A stretch of 64,000 nucleotides of DNA from Mangrovimonas sp. YM274 (lineage in GTDB: Bacteria > Bacteroidota > Bacteroidia > Flavobacteriales > Flavobacteriaceae): the NCBI RefSeq assembly GCF_030908385.1, contig NZ_CP133091.1, positions 2,847,501 through 2,911,500 of the forward strand, written 5' to 3'. Below, in pieces: positions 56,046 through 64,000 of this stretch. The notes under the pieces are model-generated. The model made no database searches and was not told the DNA's origin. It was given only the letters and a program-made list of their open reading frames with translations. A program made the position numbers and the translations under genes. Numbering within the stretch: position 1 is the stretch's first letter; every line of letters starts with the position of its first letter.

Positions 56046-56554
56046 TAACATTCATTGACAACAAGACTTCTTTGATTAACGCCATAAATAGGTATTCGTA
56101 AAACTAAAAAGGATAAGCTTCAATTAAATCTTGAAAAGAGATCGTTCAAATTTGCATAAGTACTAATTGGGCCTACAACACAAACACCTTAACAGACTAT
56201 ATAACAGGCACTTAAAAATTAAACTGGATATTATTGAAAAGAATCATGAAATCAAGCAAAATTCCTCAGAAAAATTGCCAATTTATTGCATTTCGTCGAT
56301 AGTTTCATTTTTTAGTAGGAGATACCGTTCACTTTATCTAATTTTTTAGCATTAAAACCCAAAAATTAGATTTTTACTTGGCTTTTAAAGATTTTTGAAG
56401 GGAGCTATTAATCAAAGTCCCAAATATTGATGATACTTAATATTCAACCCCTAGTAGGATTGTTATTATTGTATTTTGTGTCCTTACTTCACCTCTCCCT
56501 CAAGGCAAGTTGGCTTAAAAACAGTATTGCAATAAGTAAAACATTATTTGGAAA
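56046..56554. other. AT-rich intergenic region between argS and the orphan kinase gene
   Basis: About 500 bases with no convincing gene. A 60-codon plus-strand frame begins at TTG 56167 and lacks any recognisable feature. Candidate signals are TAGGTATTCGTAAA (56089-56102), resembling half of the inverted repeats near the two-component genes, and AGTAGGAT-N17-GTGTCCTTA (56453-56486), similar to the ECF-type promoters at 50.3 and 50.9 kb. Confidence 0.45.
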
Positions 56555-58618
56555 ATGAAACAGTTAATCACCCTAGCTGCTTTATTTTCTGCCCTTCTTA
56601 GTTACTCGCAAACTAGGGAGATAGACAGCCTTACCCTAGAATTAGCGTATCAAAAACAAGATTCCATCAAGGTTGAGACCTCCTTATTACTTATAAAAAA
56701 CCTTTACAAGTCCAAAGAGTATCAAAAGGCTTCAATGTTTATCGATCAAACAGAGCGCTTGTCAAAATCACTTAATTACACCAAGGGTATTGCTGAGTCT
56801 GTTTACTACAAGGCATTGATTTATTCTCAAAGAGGAGATTACTACAACTCTATCGACAGCTTTAACCGGTCAAAAAGATTATACCAACAACTTAACGACA
56901 CTTTAGGAATTGCCAAGGTGAGCAACTGTATGGGTCTTATTGAAATTAAGCGAGGTAATTACATTGTAGGTTTGGAAAATTCGCTTTCAGCCATCAATAT
57001 CTTTGAAACCAAAAATCTCAGGGACGAATTAAGTTCAGCCTACAACAATTTGGCCGAAGCCTACTATAAAACACAACAAATAGACAAGGCTATTGAATTT
57101 AATTTAAAAGCCTTAAGCGTTCGCGAACAACTACAAGATAGTACCGGCATTAAAATGTCAACCAAAAATATTGCACACTTATATTCCTTAAGAAGAGAAC
57201 ACCGCAAGGCCATTGAGTATTACGAAAAAGCTATGAACTTACTCAACCCCGAAAAAGACCTAGATCTTAAGGGAGAAATACTACCCAGAATAGGTGAAGA
57301 GTACTTACGCTTTAAAGATTATGACAAGGCTGCCGAATATTTGGTTGAGGGTTTAAAATTCAATCGAAGAAGAAATAACAAAGAAGGCCTAATAAGGTCT
57401 CTTAACTCTGTTGGAAAATTAAACCTTGAACAAAACAAAACGCGACTGGCCGAAAAACAATTGGACGAAGCCTATGCATTAGCTAAGGATGGCAGTTACA
57501 AGCTGGAATTACTAAAAAATTACGAACTCCACAAGCAACTGGACTCCATGCAGGGCCAATTCCACAATGCCTTTTTCTGGCAAGGCAAATACTATGGACT
57601 TAAAGAAGAACTCAATAAGCAGAATCAACCAAAAATTCCTGTTAACACAGACGCCATCATAAAAGATGAACAGTCGCATGCCATTGCAGATCAGGAAGAA
57701 CCTTCTTCCGTTATACCTGCCCTATCCTCTAAAAACAGTAAGGAAGTTAAAAAGCTAAAACTTATTTCCTATGTCTTGGTGGCTGCCTTTTTAATAGCAC
57801 TAACGTTTTTAATGCTCATCTATTTAAGAAGAAAAAGTAGATTGGCATACACCAAGGAACTCGAAGAAAAGAACAAGCAAATCCAAATGCAAAACGAGGC
57901 TATTTTAGAACAATCCCTTCATTTGGAAGAAATCAACAAAGTGAAGGACCGTTTATTTTCTATTGTTTCTCACGATTTAAAGGATTCTGTATCCTCTATA
58001 AAAGGCTTTATTGATCTATTAAAAGAGGATAGTTTATCAAAAGAGGAATTCTACGAGCTTATCCCAGAGCTTAGCGAGAATGCCAATAACGCTTCCCTGT
58101 TACTATTTAATTTATTGAACTGGTCCAAATCGCAAATGCAAAATCTGGAACCAAACCCTGAGCTGTTCAATATCCAAGAAGTCTTTCAAACCAAAATCAG
58201 TTTGATTGAACAAAAGGTCGAGCAAAAACGGATCGTTTTAATCGACGAGTCCCAACGTGATTTCATCTACGCCGACAGAAGCATGGTTGAGATTGTCATT
58301 CAAAACCTATTGACCAATGCCGTGAAGTTCAGTAAAGTTGGAGATATCATAACGGTTTCCAATGTTGACAGAAATGGCAAATCCCTAATTTGTGTGGAAG
58401 ACACAGGTGTCGGGATTTCACCTGAAAACATGGAGAAGCTCTTCAAAAACAATACCTTCACCACTGTTGGCACAAAAAGCGAAAAAGGCACTGGCTTAGG
58501 ACTTACCATCTGTAAAGAATTGGTAGAATTGAACCACGGAAAAATTTGGGTAGAAAGCACTCCTAATGTAGGAAGCAAGTTTTTTGTGGAATTGCCCAAA
58601 ACGAAGCCCTCCAAGTAA
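56555..58618 (+). CDS. TPR-containing sensor histidine kinase (orphan)
   Basis: This 687-residue kinase has a signal peptide (LITLAALFSALLSYSQ), a periplasmic TPR superhelix (about 40-345, for example YNNLAEAYYKTQQIDKAIEF) and one membrane segment (ISYVLVAAFLIALTFLMLIYL, about 403-423). A coiled coil (about 430-465) leads into HisKA with LFSIVSHDLKDS, His473 the phosphorylated residue. The HATPase domain has IVIQNLLTNAVKFS (N box), CVEDTGVGIS (G1) and KGTGLGLTICKELVE (G2). No response regulator gene is adjacent, so its partner is elsewhere. It differs from the kinase at 4-5.6 kb, which has a NarX/LiaS-like core. Confidence 0.9.
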   Translation: MKQLITLAALFSALLSYSQTREIDSLTLELAYQKQDSIKVETSLLLIKNLYKSKEYQKASMFIDQTERLSKSLNYTKGIAESVYYKALIYSQRGDYYNSIDSFNRSKRLYQQLNDTLGIAKVSNCMGLIEIKRGNYIVGLENSLSAINIFETKNLRDELSSAYNNLAEAYYKTQQIDKAIEFNLKALSVREQLQDSTGIKMSTKNIAHLYSLRREHRKAIEYYEKAMNLLNPEKDLDLKGEILPRIGEEYLRFKDYDKAAEYLVEGLKFNRRRNNKEGLIRSLNSVGKLNLEQNKTRLAEKQLDEAYALAKDGSYKLELLKNYELHKQLDSMQGQFHNAFFWQGKYYGLKEELNKQNQPKIPVNTDAIIKDEQSHAIADQEEPSSVIPALSSKNSKEVKKLKLISYVLVAAFLIALTFLMLIYLRRKSRLAYTKELEEKNKQIQMQNEAILEQSLHLEEINKVKDRLFSIVSHDLKDSVSSIKGFIDLLKEDSLSKEEFYELIPELSENANNASLLLFNLLNWSKSQMQNLEPNPELFNIQEVFQTKISLIEQKVEQKRIVLIDESQRDFIYADRSMVEIVIQNLLTNAVKFSKVGDIITVSNVDRNGKSLICVEDTGVGISPENMEKLFKNNTFTTVGTKSEKGTGLGLTICKELVELNHGKIWVESTPNVGSKFFVELPKTKPSK

Positions 58619-58643
58619 AAAGCTGCCATAACCCATCAAAATA

Positions 58644-58670
58644 CAACAAAGTAGCTACCTTCCTTTGTTG
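58644..58670. terminator. Hairpin between the orphan kinase gene and ctlX
   Basis: CAACAAAG (58644-58651) pairs with CTTTGTTG (58663-58670), with a GTAGCTAC palindrome inside. T-rich sequence follows only on the minus strand, so it may terminate ctlX. Confidence 0.45.
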
Positions 58671-58703
58671 CATTAAATAATTACAAAATTTAAAAAGTGA
58701 TCA

Positions 58704-59651
58704 TTAAGCCAATCTTAATCCTGTACGCGGCAAAAACACTTCCGCCATCATACAACGGGCACTTCCACCTCCACAAGTTTCAATAGTTTCAAGCGAACTA
58801 GACAAAATAGCGCAGTGCTTTTCAATTTTAGCAATTTGGTCTTTGGTCAAACTATCGTATGCCGATTGACTCATCACCAAGAAACGCTGGTCATTTTCAC
58901 CTTTTACCTGGAGCATATTGCCTGCAAACTGGTGCATTTGAGCCTCTGTAATGACAATAACTTCCTTACCATCGGTTTTCAAGTGATTGGTTACATTTTT
59001 ACGCTCCTTTTTATCATCGATACTGTCCAAACATATTACAGCAAAGGTTTCAGCCAAACACATCATTACATTGGTGTGGTAAATAGGCAAACGCTTCCCC
59101 TCCACTGTCTGAAAAGCCGTAAATACTACTGGCGTATATTCAAAATCTTCACAAAACTCTATAAACAACTCTTCATCTGCTCTAGCAGACAACGCACAAT
59201 AAGCCTTTCTGTTTACACGATCCAAAAGCAAACTACCAGTGCCTTCCAAAAACACACCTTCCTCTTCTGCACTAGTATAATCTACGATGTTTTCAATAGT
59301 AAACCCTTCCTTTTCCAAGGTCTCTAAAACATCTTCGCGACGTTCCCTTCTCCTGTTTTCAGCAAACATAGGATATAAAGCCACATCGCCGTTTTCGTGA
59401 AAGCTTACCCAATTATTAGGAAAAATGGAATCTGGCGTATCCAAAGAGGGATCGTCATTTACCACAACCACATTAATCCCAACCGCACGCAGCTTTTCAA
59501 CAAAAGCATCAAATTCCTTTTGAGCCTTTGTATTGATTTCTGCTTGTACCAAATCCAAATCTTCCTGGAAGTAGTTATTTACAGCTGTCTGTTCGTTCAT
59601 CCTGAAATTTACAGGGCGAATCATTAAAATGGTATTTGTAGTTTGTGGCAT
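58704..59651 (-). CDS. ctlX: Citrulline utilization hydrolase CtlX
   Basis: This 315-residue member of the amidinotransferase/arginine deiminase superfamily has the first acidic residues in DSIFPNNWVS, an active-site His in PIYHTNVMM and the nucleophile Cys in GGGSARCMMAEV near the C-terminus. The sequence matches CtlX, reported to hydrolyse citrulline to ornithine, carbon dioxide and ammonia. It is a cytosolic single gene. Confidence 0.88.
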   Translation of the reverse strand: MPQTTNTILMIRPVNFRMNEQTAVNNYFQEDLDLVQAEINTKAQKEFDAFVEKLRAVGINVVVVNDDPSLDTPDSIFPNNWVSFHENGDVALYPMFAENRRRERREDVLETLEKEGFTIENIVDYTSAEEEGVFLEGTGSLLLDRVNRKAYCALSARADEELFIEFCEDFEYTPVVFTAFQTVEGKRLPIYHTNVMMCLAETFAVICLDSIDDKKERKNVTNHLKTDGKEVIVITEAQMHQFAGNMLQVKGENDQRFLVMSQSAYDSLTKDQIAKIEKHCAILSSSLETIETCGGGSARCMMAEVFLPRTGLRLA

Positions 59652-59741
59652 ACTAGTAAAAATTTGCAGGCAAATTTAAACTTTTTTGAATGAGATACTT
59701 GTCAAAAATGTTAAGATTCAAAAAGCAAACTCAAGAGCAAG

Positions 59742-60323
59742 CTACATAAGGATTTTAATATTAGCGTAGGAATTGGCCATAGCTTTTTCTTGCTGGGATT
59801 GATCTAGCCACTCCACCTTGGTGATCCCCTCATTTTCTTGAGGTTCTAATTTGCCATCGTAAGTTGTTGTCATTTCAAACCAATGGGTAATCTTTATTTT
59901 GTGCTTTCCATTACGTTTAAAAATGTGGTAAGTAATATCTAAGGGCTTTGTAATTTCAAGTCCTGTAACCCCTGTTTCCTCCTCGACTTCTCTAACAGAT
60001 GTCTCTTCGATAGACTCTTTACCTTCAGCTTTACCTTTAGGCAAATCCCATTTTTTATTACGGTAAATAAATAGTACCTCTCCTTTATCATTAACAACCT
60101 TCCCGCCTCCGGCAACCACATTAGGCAGCTTCTTTAGGAACTTTTTCAAAAGTTTGTTGGGATTTTTGTGAATAAGCCTCACCTCTTCCAAAGCGGTTGT
60201 ATTGAGTTCCTTAATTACCTTACTTATGTTAACTGTATCTAGCAGGTAATTTTTAAAATTGGTTTCCTCACTAACAACCGTCGTTAATATAATTGGTTTG
60301 TCGTTGACAAAGACTTGGTACAT
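59742..60323 (-). CDS. NUDIX hydrolase
   Basis: This 193-residue protein has an N-terminal extension (about 1-65) of unknown role and a NUDIX domain with a full Nudix box (GKAEGKESIEETSVREVEEETGV). The box binds the metal that helps to cleave nucleoside diphosphates linked to another moiety. The specific substrate is unknown. It is divergent from pyrE, with 123 bases between them. Confidence 0.9.
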   Translation of the reverse strand: MYQVFVNDKPIILTTVVSEETNFKNYLLDTVNISKVIKELNTTALEEVRLIHKNPNKLLKKFLKKLPNVVAGGGKVVNDKGEVLFIYRNKKWDLPKGKAEGKESIEETSVREVEEETGVTGLEITKPLDITYHIFKRNGKHKIKITHWFEMTTTYDGKLEPQENEGITKVEWLDQSQQEKAMANSYANIKILM

Positions 60324-60434
60324 TGATTATGCTGATAGTTATAAAGCTGTAAAAATATTACTTTTTAATTCATACAGAGGAATTCCAATTTAATTTTATT
60401 TGAAATTTTCAAATTTACTTATGCCAAAAATGTG

Positions 60435-60442
60435 TAGTTTTG
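60435..60442 (+). promoter_or_regulatory. -7 box of pyrE
   Basis: TAGTTTTG ends four bases before the pyrE ATG, so the transcript probably begins at or next to the start codon. Confidence 0.5.
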
Positions 60443-60446
60443 TCCT

Positions 60447-61091
60447 ATGATTTTTAATAAACATACCGCCAAAAAAACCGCAGAAGTTTTATTGCAAATC
60501 AACGCTATAAAACTTAGCCCAAAGGAACCGTTTACTTGGGCTTCTGGATGGAAATCACCCATCTACTGCGACAATAGAATTATTTTGTCCTACCCGCTTA
60601 TCCGCAACTATATCCGCGAAACCATGGCCAAACAAATTGAAAAGCAATATGGGAAGCCAGATGTCATTGCAGGCGTTGCCACTGGAGCCATAGGGATAGG
60701 AATTCTGGTAGCTGAGTACTTAGGACTACCATTTGTTTATGTGAGACCAGAGGCAAAATCGCATGGACGCCAAAATCAAATTGAAGGCCACCTTGAAAAA
60801 GGACAAAATGTTGTTGTGGTTGAAGATTTGATCAGCACAGGAAAAAGTAGCTTAAATGCTGTAAAAGCACTTAAAGATGCCGAGGTAAACGTAAAAGGCA
60901 TGATTGCCATTTTTACTTATGGCTTCGAAGTTTCCAAGCAAAGTTTTGAAGAAGCTGACATCCTATTGCAAACTTTAGGCAACTATGAAAGTTTGTTGGA
61001 TCAGGCTTTAGAAACCAACTATATCACCAAAAAGCAACAGGAGCTTTTGGCGCAATGGAATGCCAATCCTAGTGAATGGAGTGCTAATTGA
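60447..61091 (+). CDS. pyrE: Orotate phosphoribosyltransferase
   Basis: PyrE joins orotate and PRPP to give orotidine 5'-phosphate in pyrimidine synthesis. The 214-residue protein has the PRPP-binding motif VVVVEDLISTGKSS, the GVATGAIGIG loop and YVRPEAKSHGRQNQIEG with the flexible-loop Lys and His. A small SRPBCC gene follows after 22 bases and is probably co-transcribed. Confidence 0.96.
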   Translation: MIFNKHTAKKTAEVLLQINAIKLSPKEPFTWASGWKSPIYCDNRIILSYPLIRNYIRETMAKQIEKQYGKPDVIAGVATGAIGIGILVAEYLGLPFVYVRPEAKSHGRQNQIEGHLEKGQNVVVVEDLISTGKSSLNAVKALKDAEVNVKGMIAIFTYGFEVSKQSFEEADILLQTLGNYESLLDQALETNYITKKQQELLAQWNANPSEWSAN

Positions 61092-61113
61092 TATAGGAAT
61101 TAAAAAATAAGTT

Positions 61114-61509
61114 ATGAATTTAGAATCTCCAAAAGTAATAGTAGATAAAACGCCTCAAGAAACCTTTGATTTCTTATCGGAAGTCAAAAATTTCGAAAAG
61201 TTAATGCCAGAAAACATTAGCAAATTTGAAATCTTAGGGGACGATACGTTTTTGTTTGCCCTTAAAGGAATGCCTGAAATTATTTTGAAAAAGAAAGAAA
61301 CCGAAGCACCCAATAAAATTGTATTGGGAGCTGATGGAGGGAAAATGGACTTTTCATTAACAGGAAACATTCAGGAAACTACAGACAATAAAAGTGAGGT
61401 GCAGTTGGCTTTTGCAGGCGATTTCAACCCTATGATGGCGATGATGGTTAAAGGACCTATCTCCAAGTTCATAGAAACGCTTGTAACCAAAATGACAACC
61501 TCCGTTTAA
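61114..61509 (+). CDS. SRPBCC-fold (START/polyketide cyclase-like) protein
   Basis: This 131-residue protein fits one SRPBCC helix-grip domain. The opening VIVDKTPQETFDFLSEVKNF and FEKLMPENISKFEILG are typical, and a C-terminal helix (MMVKGPISKFIETLVTKM) closes the cavity. Such proteins bind hydrophobic ligands. No ligand can be inferred. It follows pyrE closely and overlaps birA by four bases at the convergent ends. Confidence 0.82.
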   Translation: MNLESPKVIVDKTPQETFDFLSEVKNFEKLMPENISKFEILGDDTFLFALKGMPEIILKKKETEAPNKIVLGADGGKMDFSLTGNIQETTDNKSEVQLAFAGDFNPMMAMMVKGPISKFIETLVTKMTTSV

Positions 61510-62237
61510 TATAACAAGGTTATTTCTTTTAGATCGAATGTTTTAATAATTTCGTCCTCCAAAAGAACCTCCAAGCTCCCTGAGTTTGTAACACCTTTGA
61601 TAAAACCAGCAAATAAATGGCCTTCTACATCCTTAAATGTTGAAGGCTTATTTATTCTAAACAGGCGTTTCTCATACATTTTTTTCAATTCATGCCCTTC
61701 ACCATGTTCCAACAGGGTAAAGTAATCTTTCATTTTTTGCACGATCATATTCAAAATTTCATCGCGATCATAAATTTTTCCTGTCATTAAACGCATGGAA
61801 GACGCTTGTGGTAAATTGGGATACTCGGTTTGGTTAACGTTTAAGCCAATACCAATAATAGTATGCTCAATCCGGTTTTGTTTTATGACATTTTCAATGA
61901 GAATTCCTGCAATTTTTTTGTTTTCTGACAAAATGTCGTTTGGCCATTTTATCTTCACCCTTTTTAAATTACAGTACTTCAACACATCAGAAACAGCCAA
62001 GGCAACTGCCATACTGATATAAAACTGTTGTTCAATTTTCAAAAATGAAATATCCTTAAGTACACTAGCAGTAAGGTTTTTGCCCTCTTGTGCGGTCCAT
62101 TGCGTCCCCATTTGCCCCCTCCCCTCTGTTTGTCTTTCGGTCAAGACAACGGTATAATCTTCAAGCACTTGGGCAGCACTCAATTTCCTTAAATAACTGT
62201 TTGTGGAATCAATGGCACTAAGTTTGATAATGTGCAT
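61506..62237 (-). CDS. birA: Biotin-[acetyl-CoA-carboxylase] ligase BirA
   Basis: BirA attaches biotin to the biotin carrier domain of acetyl-CoA carboxylase through biotinyl-AMP. The 243-residue protein contains IDSTNSYLRKL, the GRGQMGTQW biotin/ATP loop, KIKWPNDILSENKKIAGIL and GIGLNVNQ. It lacks the N-terminal DNA-binding domain of E. coli BirA, so it is a ligase only. It is divergent from rsfS. Confidence 0.95.
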   Translation of the reverse strand: MHIIKLSAIDSTNSYLRKLSAAQVLEDYTVVLTERQTEGRGQMGTQWTAQEGKNLTASVLKDISFLKIEQQFYISMAVALAVSDVLKYCNLKRVKIKWPNDILSENKKIAGILIENVIKQNRIEHTIIGIGLNVNQTEYPNLPQASSMRLMTGKIYDRDEILNMIVQKMKDYFTLLEHGEGHELKKMYEKRLFRINKPSTFKDVEGHLFAGFIKGVTNSGSLEVLLEDEIIKTFDLKEITLLY

Positions 62238-62305
62238 TAGGATAATATTTCTTAATTTATAATATTCTTAATAAAAATTAAGGTTCAAAAGAACCAAAAA
62301 AATAA

Positions 62306-62313
62306 TAACTTTG
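62306..62313 (+). promoter_or_regulatory. -7 box of the rsfS-ftsH operon
   Basis: TAACTTTG lies 20 bases before the rsfS ATG. The -33 element is unclear. Confidence 0.5.
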
Positions 62314-62333
62314 CACAAAACTAAATCAATTTA

Positions 62334-62705
62334 ATGGCTAAAAAAAACAGTAATGTAGACCAATTAATAGCAACAATATTAGCTGGTATTGAAGATGTTA
62401 AAGGAAAGGAGATTACAATTCTAGATTTACGAGAAATTGAAAACACTGTCTGTGATTATTTTATTGTTTGCGAAGGAACTTCCAATACGCAGGTAAACGC
62501 CATAGTCAATTCCATCCAAAAAAAGGTTAGTAAAACATTAAAAGATAACCCATGGCATGTTGAAGGTGTCGACAATGCTGAATGGGTACTCATCGATTAT
62601 GTTAATGTAGTAGTACACGTGTTCCAAAAACACATAAGGGAGTACTATGACATAGAGAGCCTTTGGGGAGACGCAAAAACAACCGTTATAGAAACCAGTT
62701 ACTAA
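62334..62705 (+). CDS. rsfS: Ribosome silencing factor RsfS
   Basis: RsfS binds ribosomal protein L14 and blocks subunit joining in poor conditions. The 123-residue protein has the family motifs [50 protein letters not shown] and [20 protein letters not shown]. It is followed ten bases later by ftsH, a common arrangement in Bacteroidota. Confidence 0.96.
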   Translation: MAKKNSNVDQLIATILAGIEDVKGKEITILDLREIENTVCDYFIVCEGTSNTQVNAIVNSIQKKVSKTLKDNPWHVEGVDNAEWVLIDYVNVVVHVFQKHIREYYDIESLWGDAKTTVIETSY

Positions 62706-62715
62706 AAGAGCATTA

Positions 62716-64000
62716 ATGGCAAACGACAATAAGAACACCAATAAAAAACCAAAATTTAACCTCTATTGGATTTATGGAATCGCAATATTGGGAATTTTAG
62801 CAGTACAATTATTTGCGGGTGGTTTTGGAAGTGAAGCTACGGCAACCACAACCCCTCAACAGTTTTTGGAATTCCTTAAAGATGGTGATGTTTCCAAAAT
62901 TGAAATTATCAATAAAAGAGAAGCCAAGGTTTATTTAACCGACGAAGCCGAACAAAAAGAAATTCATAAAAAAACAGTTCCAAACAGTATTTTCCCGACC
63001 GTTTCGCCTTTGCCAAATTATTCATTTGAATTTGGTGACCTTCAAAACTTTGAAAAAGGCATAAATGAAACTATTAAGGACAATAATTTAAATACCGAAG
63101 TAAAATATAAAACAGAAGAGAACCTTTGGGGCAATTTCCTAATTTCTCTGTTACCGTTTGTATTAATTATTGCCGTATGGATATTTATCATGCGCCGTAT
63201 GTCTTCAGGTGGTGCAGGAGGAGCTGGAGGCCAGATTTTCAATATTGGAAAATCCAAAGCCAAACTCTTTGATGAAAAAACAGATGTAAAAACATCCTTT
63301 AAAGATGTAGCCGGATTGGAAGGTGCTAAGGAAGAAGTACAAGAAATTGTAGATTTCCTTAAAAATCCAGAAAAATACACTTCATTAGGAGGAAAAATCC
63401 CTAAAGGAGCCTTATTGGTAGGCCCTCCTGGTACCGGTAAAACTTTATTGGCAAAAGCCGTTGCAGGTGAAGCCAAAGTACCGTTCTTCTCATTATCTGG
63501 ATCTGACTTTGTGGAAATGTTTGTTGGAGTTGGAGCATCTAGGGTAAGAGACTTATTTAAGCAAGCTAAAGAAAAGTCGCCTTCCATCATTTTTATTGAT
63601 GAAATTGATGCGATAGGTAGAGCTCGTGGTAAAAGTAATTTCTCAGGTTCTAATGATGAACGTGAAAACACACTTAACCAACTTTTGACTGAAATGGACG
63701 GTTTTGGAACCAATACCAACGTTATTGTATTGGCCGCTACCAACAGAGCCGATGTTTTGGATAAAGCCCTAATGAGAGCAGGTCGTTTTGACCGTCAGAT
63801 TTTTGTGGATCTTCCAGATGTAAGGGAACGTAAAGAAATTTTTGAAGTTCACTTGAGACCAATCAAGCAATCTGAAAAATTGGATATCGATTTTCTTGCC
63901 AAACAAACCCCAGGATTTTCAGGAGCTGATATTGCCAATGTATGTAACGAAGCAGCCTTAATTGCCGCTAGAAATGGTAAGAAAGCGGTAGATAAGCAAG
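62716..64000 (+). CDS. ftsH: ATP-dependent zinc metalloprotease FtsH (partial, 3' end beyond window)
   Basis: FtsH is a membrane-bound AAA protease that degrades misfolded and regulatory proteins. About 428 codons are present. After a short basic N-terminus come a membrane segment ([19 protein letters not shown]), a periplasmic domain (about 45-140) and a second membrane segment (about 143-162). The AAA domain has Walker [14 protein letters not shown], Walker [13 protein letters not shown] and the second region of homology ([19 protein letters not shown]). The HEXXH protease site lies beyond the window. The ATG at 62716 is ten bases after the rsfS stop. Confidence 0.97.
   Translation, partial: MANDNKNTNKKPKFNLYWIYGIAILGILAVQLFAGGFGSEATATTTPQQFLEFLKDGDVSKIEIINKREAKVYLTDEAEQKEIHKKTVPNSIFPTVSPLPNYSFEFGDLQNFEKGINETIKDNNLNTEVKYKTEENLWGNFLISLLPFVLIIAVWIFIMRRMSSGGAGGAGGQIFNIGKSKAKLFDEKTDVKTSFKDVAGLEGAKEEVQEIVDFLKNPEKYTSLGGKIPKGALLVGPPGTGKTLLAKAVAGEAKVPFFSLSGSDFVEMFVGVGASRVRDLFKQAKEKSPSIIFIDEIDAIGRARGKSNFSGSNDERENTLNQLLTEMDGFGTNTNVIVLAATNRADVLDKALMRAGRFDRQIFVDLPDVRERKEIFEVHLRPIKQSEKLDIDFLAKQTPGFSGADIANVCNEAALIAARNGKKAVDKQ

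Noticed and set aside
56167-56349. 60-codon plus-strand frame in the gap before the orphan kinase
   Set aside because: Begins with TTG, no leader signal, basic and AT-driven composition, no recognisable pattern.
63042-63743. 233-codon minus-strand frame at the right end
   Set aside because: Antisense to the FtsH AAA domain, which is unambiguous on the plus strand.

Overview
The window looks like chromosome of a member of the Flavobacteriaceae (Bacteroidota). The evidence is AT-rich coding and very AT-rich intergenic DNA, many Bacteroidota-type -7 boxes (TAnnTTTG), a fused SecDF, a Rho with a long low-complexity insert, a type IX secretion (T9SS) type B cargo protein, a FecI/FecR/TonB-dependent receptor unit, DUF4293 beside rho, CtlX and TPR-containing histidine kinases. 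I see no phage, insertion sequence, CRISPR array or rRNA operon.

Layout. 1-3.3 kb: end of a BlaI-type repressor, its BlaR1/M56 partner and two small proteins. 3.3-5.8 kb: a two-gene LuxR-type two-component system with a near-identical inverted repeat on each side. 6-12.2 kb: ABC exporter, truA, phosphoesterase, DUF4293, rho, rpsT and two identical tRNA-Glu genes. 12.3-16.4 kb: proS, a Trp/Tyr/Gly-rich lipoprotein and an OmpP1/FadL porin. 16.7-23.3 kb: a 2040-residue T9SS cargo built mostly of 13 tandem modules, plus a small secreted partner. 23.5-27.4 kb: folE, cysS, yidD, lgt, DUF192. 27.3-29.1 kb: a divergent PurD-like ATP-grasp enzyme and a GNAT protein. 29.3-38.8 kb: secDF, a small anchored protein resembling part of SecD, mdh, a cupin, gyrB, asnB. 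39-47.9 kb: DUF2911, queE, a HerA-like ATPase operon, rluF, folD, ffh. 48-54.2 kb: a repeat/LamG lipoprotein divergent from an ECF sigma-FecR-TonB receptor operon. 54.2-64 kb: argS, an orphan histidine kinase, ctlX, NUDIX, pyrE, an SRPBCC protein, birA, rsfS and the start of ftsH.

Most genes are housekeeping. The accessory interest is in surface biology and regulation. The ECF sigma factor probably drives both its own anti-sigma/receptor genes and the divergent lipoprotein, because the same bipartite sequence (GGTAGGAA, 17 bp, then a TA-rich box) lies just upstream of both. The lipoprotein carries one copy of the module that is repeated 13 times in the giant T9SS protein, so the two surface proteins share a building block. 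From the third module onward the giant gene is far richer in GC than its own 5' third. A class of genes (the small protein at 2626, yidD, the 33160 gene, rluF, pyrE) has a -7 box exactly four bases before ATG, which predicts leaderless mRNAs. Several starts were moved inward because the longest reading frame began at TTG or inside a -7 box.
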